Shown one piece after another: positions 40,243 through 48,518 of a stretch of DNA of 64,000 nt. The position numbers and the translations under genes are program-made. Source of the DNA: Streptantibioticus rubrisoli (GTDB taxonomy: Bacteria > Actinomycetota > Actinomycetes > Streptomycetales > Streptomycetaceae); contig NZ_JANFNH010000041.1 in the NCBI RefSeq assembly GCF_024436055.1, positions 1 through 64,000 of the forward strand, in the 5' to 3' direction. Within the stretch, counting starts at the first letter, position 1; the number at the start of each line of letters is the position of its first letter. Under the pieces are notes generated by a model, which was not told the DNA's origin, made no database searches, and was given only the letters and a program-made list of their open reading frames with translations.

Positions 40243-41643
40243 TCAGGGCGCGGACCTTCTGCGGATGGGCAGGATGCTCAGGGCCATGACGGTGCCGTCG
40301 TCGTGGAACGAGATCGGGCCGTTCCATTTCCCGGCTGCATCGGCGGTACTTATTTTCGAGCGGAGTTCGTAGGCCGCTTGCCGGTATTCTTCCACGCGGC
40401 CTTTCTTGATGAGTTCGTACAGTTCTGGGACCATGCCGGAGAATGCCTCGATGCGTACGGTCTCCATGCGGAAGACGTGGTCCGTGCCGACGAATTTCGT
40501 GTCGCCGACCTCGATGTCTGCGTCGTGGAAGCTGGAGGTGGCGGCGAACGTGGGCGCGGCGTAGTGCTTTTGTCCTTGGCGGGCGGTGAGGTATTGGGCT
40601 GTGTTTGGTCCTCCGCCCGCGAACGCGGTCAGGCCGGCTGCCGCGGTGCGGGCCAGGAGCTGGCCGAACCAGCTGAGGTCCTTCTCGGGCACCTGGAAGC
40701 CGTCGACAGTCCGTGCCCTTTTGCTTCTGCTGGCTGGTATGTGAATGGCGTTGGGGTAGGGGATGCCTGGCTTGTCTCGGATCTCTTCGTCGGCGTTTCC
40801 CGGGGCGCCCGGTGCGCGGACGGGGAGAAGCGCTTCGCCGGGTGATTGCAGGACGTTGACCACGACTCCGCCCTGGCCCATGAGTTCGGTGGACAGCATC
40901 AGGCACGGCGTGGTGTTCCACGGGCCGATCTGCATGCCCTCGGTCAGCTCGGAGCCCTTGACCAGCTGCTGGATCGTGGTGCTGCGGGTCCGGCTGGTCC
41001 GCTTGCTCGGCTTCTGGTGGTTTCCTCGGCAGACCGCGAACGTGACCTTCGACGGCTCGCCGGGCTTCCATGCCTCGATGAGGTAGTCAGGGCGGGGCCG
41101 TGAGCCCTTGTCCCGTTGGAAGCCGCCCAGGGCCCAGCCGGCTCGCAGTACCGTGCTCGTGTCCACGACCGAGACGATGTGGTCGGGGTAGCGCTGTTGC
41201 ACGATGTGTTCTGCTGCGGCGAGTCCGAAGCCGACGGCCAGCTCCCGCGCTTGCATGGCCTTGTACCACCGCTCGGAGCTGCGGCCTTTCTCGGTGAGAT
41301 CCATGGAGCCGGCGCGATTGCTGTCCAGTGCCTCGCAGTACTTCAGGCTCAGCCAGTGCTCCGCGAGTCCGCGTCCCATTCCCTGGCTGGCCAGCACGTA
41401 GCCCCGCGCCAGGGCGTGCAGTACCTGCCACGGTGTCAGTTCGATGGACCGGGCGCACTCGGCCTGTGTGACGGTGCGCAGTTCGGGTTTCCTGCGTAGT
41501 GCTTCCTGGCCCTTTTCCCGGCGTTTCTTGTCGATGGTCACCGCTGCGGAGTCGACATGGTCACAGAGTTCTGCCGTCGACCGGATGTGAACGCTCCTTT
41601 GGTGGCTGAGTGCGTTCAGGATCTGTCGCGCGGTTCTTGCCAT
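40243..41643 (-). CDS. unrecognised 466-aa island protein, possible degenerate PD-(D/E)XK-like fold
   Basis: I do not recognise this protein with certainty. The N-terminal third is helical (TVTQAECARSIELTPWQVLHA, VGFGLAAAEHIVQQRYPDH). The middle contains VSVVDTSTVLRAGWALGG, then RPRPDYLIEAWK and VTFAVCRGNHQ, then TTIQQLVKGSELTEGMQIG. The spacing resembles restriction-endonuclease-like proteins of Streptomyces in which PDY is followed by a LLECKG strand; here that strand reads FAVCRG, so the Glu and Lys would be lost. The C-terminal third is not typical of any family I know. Codon use has visibly more A/T than the core genes. The ATG at 41643 has GGGGGG upstream. It is divergent from the integrase. 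Confidence 0.75.
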   Translation of the reverse strand: MARTARQILNALSHQRSVHIRSTAELCDHVDSAAVTIDKKRREKGQEALRRKPELRTVTQAECARSIELTPWQVLHALARGYVLASQGMGRGLAEHWLSLKYCEALDSNRAGSMDLTEKGRSSERWYKAMQARELAVGFGLAAAEHIVQQRYPDHIVSVVDTSTVLRAGWALGGFQRDKGSRPRPDYLIEAWKPGEPSKVTFAVCRGNHQKPSKRTSRTRSTTIQQLVKGSELTEGMQIGPWNTTPCLMLSTELMGQGGVVVNVLQSPGEALLPVRAPGAPGNADEEIRDKPGIPYPNAIHIPASRSKRARTVDGFQVPEKDLSWFGQLLARTAAAGLTAFAGGGPNTAQYLTARQGQKHYAAPTFAATSSFHDADIEVGDTKFVGTDHVFRMETVRIEAFSGMVPELYELIKKGRVEEYRQAAYELRSKISTADAAGKWNGPISFHDDGTVMALSILPIRRRSAP

Positions 41644-41704
41644 GCATCCCCCCCACGGTGTCCGCGTGCCCTGGCCGACCGAGAACGGTAGTTCGGAGCA
41701 TTGG

Positions 41705-41731
41705 GGCGCATACAAGTGCGCATGATGCGCC
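41705..41731. promoter_or_regulatory. cluster of GCGCAT half-sites between the divergent island genes
   Basis: GGCGCAT at 41705-41711, then the palindrome GCGCAT-g-ATGCGC at 41718-41730 extended to ATGCGCC. Three half-sites lie in the 263-bp region between the unknown gene and the integrase gene, where both promoters must be. This looks like an operator, but the regulator is unknown. Confidence 0.45.
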
Positions 41732-41906
41732 ATGGTGCAGAACCGGCCACATGGTGACCGGGTAGGACCAGCGGCGGCGGAATCCATGCTGAACGTCCGA
41801 AAATCCGCACTCGTCAACCGGGCACCGCCCGAGTGCCCTCTTGCCGGGGGATGTTCGAGTGGATGAGCCGGGCAGTCATGCCCCCGCCGATCAGAAGGAG
41901 GCGAGC

Positions 41907-43289
41907 ATGGACCCGAACGAACGTCACGACGGAGCTACACCGGAGCCCGCACAGCCGGCGGACCAATCCCCGGCACAGCCGCACGGTGATGGACAGCCCG
42001 GCCGCCGCAGCGCGGTCGCGGACTTGGCGGGCGAGTTCGGTGCGGAGCTGGTGCGGGCCATCCGCGCGGGCCTGAGCCAGGGCGCCAGCCCTATGTACGG
42101 TCCCCGGGGTCCGTCACAGCTGACCTGGTATGCCTTCGCGACCGAGTACGCGCGGGCACACTGGCCCGGCCGGGCGGCGAAGACCCGGGACGAGGTCAGC
42201 GAAGCGCTGACAGCCGTCACTCTGGCGATGCTCTTCGACCTTCCTGGCCGGCCGAAGGAGCAGCTGCTGCGCCGTGCCCTGCGGCACTGGGCCTTTGTCG
42301 TGCCTGGGCCGGGGCAGGGGGAGATGCCGGCGGAGGACCGGCTGCTGCTGCAGTGGGTGGCGAAGGCGTCCCGGCCACTGGCCGACCTGCACGATCCGGT
42401 CCTGGCGCGCGATGTGCTGGAGTCACTGCGCCGCAAGCTCGACGGCGGAGAGGCGGCGGTGGAGACGATGCGCCGCAAGCGCAAGGTGTTGGTGCACGCG
42501 CTCCACTACGCCGTAGAACGGGGCGAGTTGGGCAGCCACCCGCTGAACAGGGTTCGCTGGCGGGTGCCCAAGCCGGCGGTGGCAGTGGATCCGCGGGTGG
42601 TGGCCAACCCCCACCAGGCACGGGATCTGCTGAGTGCCGCCTCCTACGTGGGCGGCTACCGCCGGGCCCGTGGCCGTCGGCTGGTCGGGTTCTTCGCCGG
42701 CATGTACTACGCGGGCTTGCGCCCGGAGGAGGCGGTCGCGGTGGCGCTGCCGGACTGCCGCCTGCCCCGAACCGGTTGGGGGCGCTTGATTGTGCACCGC
42801 ACGCTGCCTCAGGCGGGCAAACGGTGGACCGACACCGGCGAGTACCACGATGACCGCGGGCTGAAGAACCGCCCGCCGGGAGAAACACGGGTGGTCCCGC
42901 TGCCGCCGCACCTGGTGACCCTGTGGCGCGAGCACGTCGCCACGTTCGGCACGGCCGACGACGGCCGGCTGTTCTTCACCGAACAGGGCCGGATCATCAG
43001 CTACACCACCTACCACCGGGTCTGGCACGAGACCCGCGACCTCGCCCTGCCACCCGCACTCACCAGCACCCCGCTCGCGAAACGCCCTTACGACCTGCGG
43101 CACTCGGCGCTGTCCACGTGGCTGTGCGCGGGTGCGGACCCGGCCGAGGTCGCCCAGCGGGCGGGGAACAGCGTCGAGGTCCTGCTGAGCCGGTACGCAA
43201 AGTGTCTCTATGACCGGCAGTCCATCAACAACCAGCGCATCGAAGGGCTGTTGAGTGCCTACGACCGGCCACCCGACCTGGATCAGTAG
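41907..43289 (+). CDS. tyrosine-type site-specific integrase
   Basis: A 460-aa tyrosine recombinase, presumably the enzyme that inserted the island into tRNA-Arg(CCG). The catalytic domain shows the first Arg in YYAGLRPEEAVAV, the second box as YDLRHSALSTWL (Tyr in place of the usual first His), QRAGNSVEVLL, and the nucleophile Tyr in LLSRYAKCLYD. The N-terminal about 60 residues are low-complexity, and a core-binding domain lies in the middle. AAGGAGG precedes the ATG at 41907. It lies 2.6 kb from the nearest att site, farther than usual, with the unknown gene between. No excisionase gene overlaps it. Confidence 0.92.
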   Translation: MDPNERHDGATPEPAQPADQSPAQPHGDGQPGRRSAVADLAGEFGAELVRAIRAGLSQGASPMYGPRGPSQLTWYAFATEYARAHWPGRAAKTRDEVSEALTAVTLAMLFDLPGRPKEQLLRRALRHWAFVVPGPGQGEMPAEDRLLLQWVAKASRPLADLHDPVLARDVLESLRRKLDGGEAAVETMRRKRKVLVHALHYAVERGELGSHPLNRVRWRVPKPAVAVDPRVVANPHQARDLLSAASYVGGYRRARGRRLVGFFAGMYYAGLRPEEAVAVALPDCRLPRTGWGRLIVHRTLPQAGKRWTDTGEYHDDRGLKNRPPGETRVVPLPPHLVTLWREHVATFGTADDGRLFFTEQGRIISYTTYHRVWHETRDLALPPALTSTPLAKRPYDLRHSALSTWLCAGADPAEVAQRAGNSVEVLLSRYAKCLYDRQSINNQRIEGLLSAYDRPPDLDQ

Positions 43290-43331
43290 CGGCTGGGCCG
43301 AGAGGCGCCGCCCGATTGAGGATGGGCCGGG

Positions 43332-43745
43332 TCAGACTTTGATCATCGTGGCGTGTCCGCTGCACAGCGCGGTCAGGTCTTCGGGGTCCGAGGTGAGGAT
43401 GGTGACCGGGCCGGGGGCGGCTAGGGCGGTGGCGCTGAGCATGGCGTCGATGGCGTACTTGTGGCCGTGCAGGCCGGCGTCGGCGAGGAGAGCGGCGGCG
43501 TCGCGGGCGATCGGCTCGGTGACCGGTTCGACGACCAGGCGGGACAGCGTCCACTCCAGCGCCGGGCGGTTGATCCGAGGGTGGACCACCTCCACCAGGG
43601 TGGCCGCAGACGTGATCACCCGGAGGTCGTCGGCGCGGGCCAGGGCGAGCCAGCCGGTGACCGTACGGTCGCGCAGCACGGCCTTGGCCAGCCCCTCGCT
43701 GTCCAGGACCAGGGTGCCGCCGGGAACAGTGCGGGAGCGGGTCAC
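43332..43745 (-). CDS. PIN-domain toxin (VapC-like)
   Basis: A 137-aa PIN-domain ribonuclease. The acidic residues expected for metal binding are in LVLDSEGLAK, TLVEVVHPR, KYAIDAMLSATAL and LTSDPEDLTAL. It would cleave RNA, commonly tRNA, when free of antitoxin. Its GTG start overlaps the antitoxin stop codon in GTGA, so the pair is translationally coupled. It is convergent with the integrase gene and probably stabilises the island. Confidence 0.88.
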   Translation of the reverse strand: MTRSRTVPGGTLVLDSEGLAKAVLRDRTVTGWLALARADDLRVITSAATLVEVVHPRINRPALEWTLSRLVVEPVTEPIARDAAALLADAGLHGHKYAIDAMLSATALAAPGPVTILTSDPEDLTALCSGHATMIKV

Positions 43746-44002
43746 GCGGCGCTCGCCCCACCCGTCTGCTGCTGTCGGGCCTGGTGGAGCTGGTCGCGCA
43801 GCGCCTGGATCTCCTCGTCGGTGACGGGACCGTGCTCGGCCTCGGCGACCTGGATGAGTTCGTTGAGATTGTCGCGCTCGATCTGCCGGGCCACGGCGGC
43901 GGCGACGTAGGCGGACAGGCCGGAAGGGCCGCTGCGGGCCTTGGCGGCCTCGGCGATGTCGCGCGGCATGGTGATCGAGTACTTGCCGGTAGGCTCGCTC
44001 AT
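43742..44002 (-). CDS. VapB-like antitoxin, ribbon-helix-helix type
   Basis: An 86-aa antitoxin with an N-terminal ribbon-helix-helix (KYSITMPRDIAEAAKARSGPSGLSAYVAAAV) that binds DNA and a charged C-terminal tail (TDEEIQALRDQLHQARQQ) that would wrap the PIN toxin. The ATG at 44002 is preceded by the direct repeat AGGTAG-gat-AGGTAG, which contains a TAGGAT -10-like element. The mRNA may therefore be leaderless, and the repeat may be the autoregulatory operator. Confidence 0.88.
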   Translation of the reverse strand: MSEPTGKYSITMPRDIAEAAKARSGPSGLSAYVAAAVARQIERDNLNELIQVAEAEHGPVTDEEIQALRDQLHQARQQQTGGASAA

Positions 44003-44418
44003 GCTACCTATCCTACCTCTGATCCTCCCATCCGAGGCAGGGATGTAGAGATCGTCGCGCTGCTTGCCCCGCTGTGCGCTCGGGCGTCGCCCGAGTTGGC
44101 CAACGGGGCAGGTGATCCGGACGCCATCGACTCGGGCTCGTTCAGCCCGGAGCGGTATGAGGAATACGAGCAGCACACACCCTGGAAGATGATCTTCTTG
44201 AACGTGTCCGTCAGGAAGATGCGCGCACTGGGAGATGTATCAACGGCCCATCTCGGCCGAGACCTTGCGCAAGCGATTTCGTATCGGAGCGGCCAGGTCC
44301 AGGACGCTGGTGGAAATGGTCCGGAAGGACGGTTCGCCGTGGGCAACGTAGGCGGGGCTCGGAACGGCCAGCCCTCCACCCCGCTCGTTCGCGCCTCGGC
44401 GATGAAGGGGAGTAGGCC
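44003..44418. other. 416-bp gap upstream of the toxin-antitoxin pair
   Basis: It holds the antitoxin promoter (AGGTAG direct repeats at 44004-44018) and otherwise no ORF I can support. A minus-strand reading ending at 44240 (with FRTISTSVLDLAAPIRNRL) could be the tail of a lost gene, but it has no start or domain. Confidence 0.4.
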
Positions 44419-45270
44419 CTACCCGGATTCCCCTGCTCCGGGCGGTGCGGGGCCGGGGCCGGCTTTGGTGATGTCGGCGGGCTTTTGCGGGGATGCGGCT
44501 GCGGCCGTTTCCTGGGCGAGGAAGGATCCGAGTTCGCCGATGGTGCTCATGAGGGGGGCCGGGAAGACGACGGTGGTGTTCTTGTCCAAGCCGATCTCCA
44601 CCAGGCTCTGAAGATTGCGGAGCTGCAGTGCGAGTGGGTGGGCCATCATCGTGTCCGAGGCGGCGCCGAGGGCTGCGGCGGCGAGCGATTCCCCTTCGGC
44701 ATTGATGATCTTGGCGCTCTTCTCCCGCTCCGCCTCTGCCTGGCGGGCCATCGCGCGCTTCATACTGTCGGGTAGCTGGATGTCCTTCAGTTCGACCAAG
44801 GTGACCTCGACGCCCCATTCGGCGGTCGTACCATCGAGAATCTCGCGGATGCCCAGGTTGATACGGTCCGTCTCCGACAGCGTCTCGTCCAGCGTGTGCG
44901 GGCCGACGACCTTGCGCAGCGTGGTCTGTGCGATCTGGTTGGTCGCCGCATGGACATTCTCGATCGCGATGACTGACTTCACGGCGTCGACAACCCGGAA
45001 GTAGGCGACCGCCGAGACGTCGACACTGACGTTGTCCCGGGTGATGATGCCCTGGGACTGGATCGGCATCGTGACGATCCGCAGTGACACCCGGTGCAGG
45101 ACATCGACGACCGGGATGATGAACCGCAGCCCGGGGGAACGTGCTCCTACGAGCCGGCCGAACCGGAACAGCACTCCTTTCTCGAACTGCCTGACGACCT
45201 TCACGGCCATGGCGAGTACCAGCAGGACGAGAAGTGCGACGATAACCACAAGGAAGATCAGAACTCCCAT
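44419..45270 (-). CDS. slipin / stomatin-like SPFH-domain membrane protein
   Basis: A 283-aa protein with one N-terminal hydrophobic hairpin (VLIFLVVIVALLVLLVLAMA) and an SPFH domain: QFEKGVLFRFGRL, SPGLRFIIPVVDVLHRVSLR, ITRDNVSVDVSAVAYFRV and WGVEVTLVELKDIQLPDSMKRAMARQAEAEREK. Slipins form large oligomers on the membrane and are linked to membrane microdomains and stress. The ATG at 45270 has GAGGAG upstream. No NfeD-type protease partner is next to it. Confidence 0.93.
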   Translation of the reverse strand: MGVLIFLVVIVALLVLLVLAMAVKVVRQFEKGVLFRFGRLVGARSPGLRFIIPVVDVLHRVSLRIVTMPIQSQGIITRDNVSVDVSAVAYFRVVDAVKSVIAIENVHAATNQIAQTTLRKVVGPHTLDETLSETDRINLGIREILDGTTAEWGVEVTLVELKDIQLPDSMKRAMARQAEAEREKSAKIINAEGESLAAAALGAASDTMMAHPLALQLRNLQSLVEIGLDKNTTVVFPAPLMSTIGELGSFLAQETAAAASPQKPADITKAGPGPAPPGAGESG

Positions 45271-45857
45271 GGCGTTGCTCCTCAGGATGAGGGCCGCATC
45301 GTTCCGCACGAGGCCCTGAAAATGCGTCGGCGGAGGAGGGGTACTGAGCGCTCCGCTCGCCGGGCCCGTTTTGCGTGGCCCTGATGCTACGTCTGTTACG
45401 TGCCGGGGTGGTTGGCCCCGATAGGTTCGGGGACGGTGGTTTTTATAACAAGCATTGCTCGTTTTTCAGGCGCCGAATGGTCCCAAGCGCACCGTAGTCG
45501 ACATTCCAAGTCTGACCGGCATCCGCCGGTACAGTCCCCGCCAGCAGATGGGCGAGCGCCGTGACTGCGGTGCCCATCCATGCGCGTGAAGAAACCCGCT
45601 GGCCCCCCGCGACCGGTGTCTCGGCGTCGGGCGGTTCTCCTCTCCCGACCACGCCTCTCGAAGGCCGGTGGCGCGTCTGGTGGCCGCATCGTTGTCCTGG
45701 CCGCTGACCTCTCTGTAGCCGCTGTGCGGCTTCGCGGAGGAGTAGGCGCCCCACCTCTGGGGCCCGATCTCCGACGTGTTCACAGTGCACGGTAGCCCCA
45801 CGTGGTGATTGCGATCGGGACCACCGTCGGGCGCTGGTCAAGAAGGCCGAGGTGCGT
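45271..45857. other. 587-bp gap between slipin and transporter genes, with a possible gene remnant
   Basis: No intact gene. A minus-strand segment at about 45443-45577 reads VTALAHLLAG...WNVDYGALGTIRRL, which resembles the C-terminal end of a histidine phosphatase family protein, but the upstream part is not readable in one frame. The rest must hold the promoters of the two divergent genes. Confidence 0.35.
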
Positions 45858-48158
45858 ATGGGTCGAGTCCGCGATCGGCGGGCCTGGCGGTCGGAGCCGG
45901 ACCCGGGAGTGACACTGAGTGGTATGCCGGGCACGGATCCGAACCTGAGTCGAAACAGCGGAGAGCGGGACGTCGGTGCGCCGGGCCCGTCCGCCATGCT
46001 GCCGACACTGGATGAGGAGCAACTTCGGGTTCTGCGACGCGTCGGACGGGAGTGGGATCGGGTGTCCGGCGATCCTGGGTTGTGGCGGCGTGCGTTGCCT
46101 GTGGATCCCGACCTCGGGAGTTACCCCGCTCCTGGGGAGATTCGGCCGGCCCGCTTCGGCCGCTTCGTGCCCATCACCCCGCCCGGTGGTCGGCCGCCCG
46201 CCGTCGAAGCGGCCGGTGAGGCCGAGATCCCGGCGTCGTTGCCTGGGCGCGTCGGCTACAACGTGCGTCGCGTCGTGCTCGGGGCTCCGCTGAAGAGCAC
46301 GGCGATCGCCCACGAGCGGATGCGCAAGTTGGTGGCGTTGCCGGTGCTCTCCGCCGACGCGCTCTCGTCGGTCGCCTACGGTCCCGAGGCGATGCTCGCC
46401 ATCCTCGTCCTCGGCGGCACCGCCGGGCTGCGCTACTCACCCCCCGTCGCAGCGACCATCGTCTTCCTGATGCTTGCCGTCGGCGTGTCCTACCGCCAGA
46501 CGATCCGTGCGTACCCGCACGGCGGCGGGTCGTACATCGTGGCCAGCGACAACCTCGGCCGCGTCCCCGGACTGGTGGCCGCCGCCGGGCTGATGACCGA
46601 CTACATCCTGACGGTCGCCGTCTCGATCGCCTCGGGCATCGCGGCGATCACCTCGGCGGTTCCGTCCCTGGTCCCAGACACCGTCCCGATCGGAGGCGCA
46701 GTGATCGCCGTACTGCTCGCAGGAAACCTGCGCGGCGTACGCCAGGCAGGCGCACTGTTCGCCGCACCCACGTACGCGTTCATCATCGCGGTCTTCGCCC
46801 TCGTGGCCGTCGGCCTGTACGACGCCGCAGGCCGCGGCTTCCACCCCACACCCACCCCGCACCTGACCGCCACGGAGGGGATCAGCGTGCTTCTGGTGCT
46901 CCGCGCCTTCGCCTCCGGATCGACGGCCATGACCGGCATCGAGGCGATCTCCAACGCCGTACCGGCCTTCACACCCGTCGAATGGCGCAACGCCCGAACC
47001 ACACTGACCTGGATGGTCGGCCTGCTCATCGCCTTGTTCGCAGGCACGATCGCCATGGTCCAGCTCGACGGCGTCGTCCCCAACACCACCGAGACCGTGC
47101 TCTCCCAGCTCGCCCACCGCAGCTTCGGCACCGGCTTGATGTATGTCTTCACGCAAGCGGCGACGGCGGCGATCCTGCTGCTCGCGGCGAACACCGCCTA
47201 CAACGATTTCCCCCGCGTCCTGTTCCTCCTGGCCCGCGACCACCACGCACCGCGGATCTTCCTGCGGCTGGGTGACCGCCTCGCCTTCAGCAACGGCATC
47301 ATCGTGCTCTCGGCGGCGGCAGCCGTCGTCTACGTTGCGTTCGGCGGCAAGACCGAACCTCTGATCCCGCTGTTCGCCGTCGGCGTTTTCCTGGCCTTCA
47401 CGATGTCGCAGGCCGGAATGGTGGTCCACTGGTGGCGTCTGCGCGACCGCCACTGGCGCAAGAGCCTGTTCTTCAACGCCACCGGAGGCTTGCTCTCGGC
47501 GATCGTCTTCATCACCGCCGGCATCACCAAGTTCACCGCCGGAGCGTGGGTCGCCATCCTCGCCGTCGCGTTGTTCATCCTTGTCACGATGCGGATCCGG
47601 CACCACTACGCCAGGGTCGCCAAGGCTGTCGCGCTGCATCCCCACGCCATCGAGGTGCCCCAGCAGACACTGGCCCTGCGGATCGGCGAGCAGCAGGCGG
47701 CTCGGGCCGCTTCGCAGGCAGGGGAGAGCGAGGCGGAAGCGGAGGAGACCCCGGAGGAGGTCCAGCACCTGGTGGTCGTGCCGGTCGCTGCGTTGGACCT
47801 TGCCGGTATGCGCGCGCTCGCCTACGCGGCCTCGCTCCAGCAGCCCGTCCTCGCGCTCCACGTCAGCCCCGACGAGGACGAGGCCGAACGCTTCCGCGCA
47901 TACTGGCGCCTGTGGGGCGACCACCTACCGCTGGAAGCCATCCTCTCCCCGTACCGGGCGATCGTCGTACCACTCGTCAACTACATCGAGTCCTTGCACC
48001 GCCAACGCCCCGATGTCACCCTGACGGTCATCCTCCCGGAGATCGTCGTACGGCACTGGTGGCACCGTGTCCTGCACAACCACATCGCCGCACGCCTGCG
48101 CCGCGCACTCCGGCCCCTGCCGAAGATCGTCGTCACGACCGTCCCCTTCCACGTGTAG
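45858..48158 (+). CDS. APC-superfamily transporter, KimA-like K+ uptake protein
   Basis: A 766-aa membrane protein. After an unusual about 130-residue N-terminal extension comes a 12-helix APC core that starts VLGAPLKSTAIAHERMRKLVALPVLSADALSSVAYGPE, the signature of the KimA/YdaO family of c-di-AMP-controlled potassium importers, and continues with YPHGGGSYIVASDNLGRVPGL. The C-terminal about 150 residues form a soluble domain with a universal-stress-like fold (HLVVVPVAALDLAGMRALAYA). The ATG at 45858 has GAGG upstream; starts at 45924 or 45996 are possible. I prefer K+ transport to amino-acid transport on family grounds. Confidence 0.85.
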   Translation: MGRVRDRRAWRSEPDPGVTLSGMPGTDPNLSRNSGERDVGAPGPSAMLPTLDEEQLRVLRRVGREWDRVSGDPGLWRRALPVDPDLGSYPAPGEIRPARFGRFVPITPPGGRPPAVEAAGEAEIPASLPGRVGYNVRRVVLGAPLKSTAIAHERMRKLVALPVLSADALSSVAYGPEAMLAILVLGGTAGLRYSPPVAATIVFLMLAVGVSYRQTIRAYPHGGGSYIVASDNLGRVPGLVAAAGLMTDYILTVAVSIASGIAAITSAVPSLVPDTVPIGGAVIAVLLAGNLRGVRQAGALFAAPTYAFIIAVFALVAVGLYDAAGRGFHPTPTPHLTATEGISVLLVLRAFASGSTAMTGIEAISNAVPAFTPVEWRNARTTLTWMVGLLIALFAGTIAMVQLDGVVPNTTETVLSQLAHRSFGTGLMYVFTQAATAAILLLAANTAYNDFPRVLFLLARDHHAPRIFLRLGDRLAFSNGIIVLSAAAAVVYVAFGGKTEPLIPLFAVGVFLAFTMSQAGMVVHWWRLRDRHWRKSLFFNATGGLLSAIVFITAGITKFTAGAWVAILAVALFILVTMRIRHHYARVAKAVALHPHAIEVPQQTLALRIGEQQAARAASQAGESEAEAEETPEEVQHLVVVPVAALDLAGMRALAYAASLQQPVLALHVSPDEDEAERFRAYWRLWGDHLPLEAILSPYRAIVVPLVNYIESLHRQRPDVTLTVILPEIVVRHWWHRVLHNHIAARLRRALRPLPKIVVTTVPFHV

Positions 48159-48518
48159 AGGAGAGGCTGCCCCCGTCCGACGCGGGTGTAGGGAAGCGGT
48201 CACGTCACCCCTGGCGTTCTACGGCCGCCCCGGTGCCAGGTGTCTGGTAGCTGCGGCCCGCGCGACCCAGGCCGACGTCGCCCTTGCCGACTCGCGTCAC
48301 GACATCCGTGCCACCCGGACCGGCGCAGGCGAGAACCCCTGCCACCGGGCTGCGCCGCCCGCTCACCCATGGCTCATGCAGCGGGCCCCGACCGCGAAAT
48401 CCACCGCCAGGCGCGGTTTCGCGGCGCCTGCCCACGGCGCCCCACCCCCGCTTGCCCGTGGCACCCGCGAGGAGGCGCGCTCAGCCCGTCGTGACAGAAC
48501 ACCCGTCCAAGGAGGACC
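48159..48518. other. 360-bp gap, nothing recognised
   Basis: Several ORFs cross this stretch but are low in domain content. It ends with a strong ribosome-binding site AAGGAGG at 48507-48513 for the next gene. No clear promoter or repeat can be named. Confidence 0.4.

Noticed and set aside
45690-45857. c-di-AMP riboswitch upstream of the KimA-like gene
   Set aside because: Looked for because of the family, but no ydaO-type conserved blocks can be recognised.
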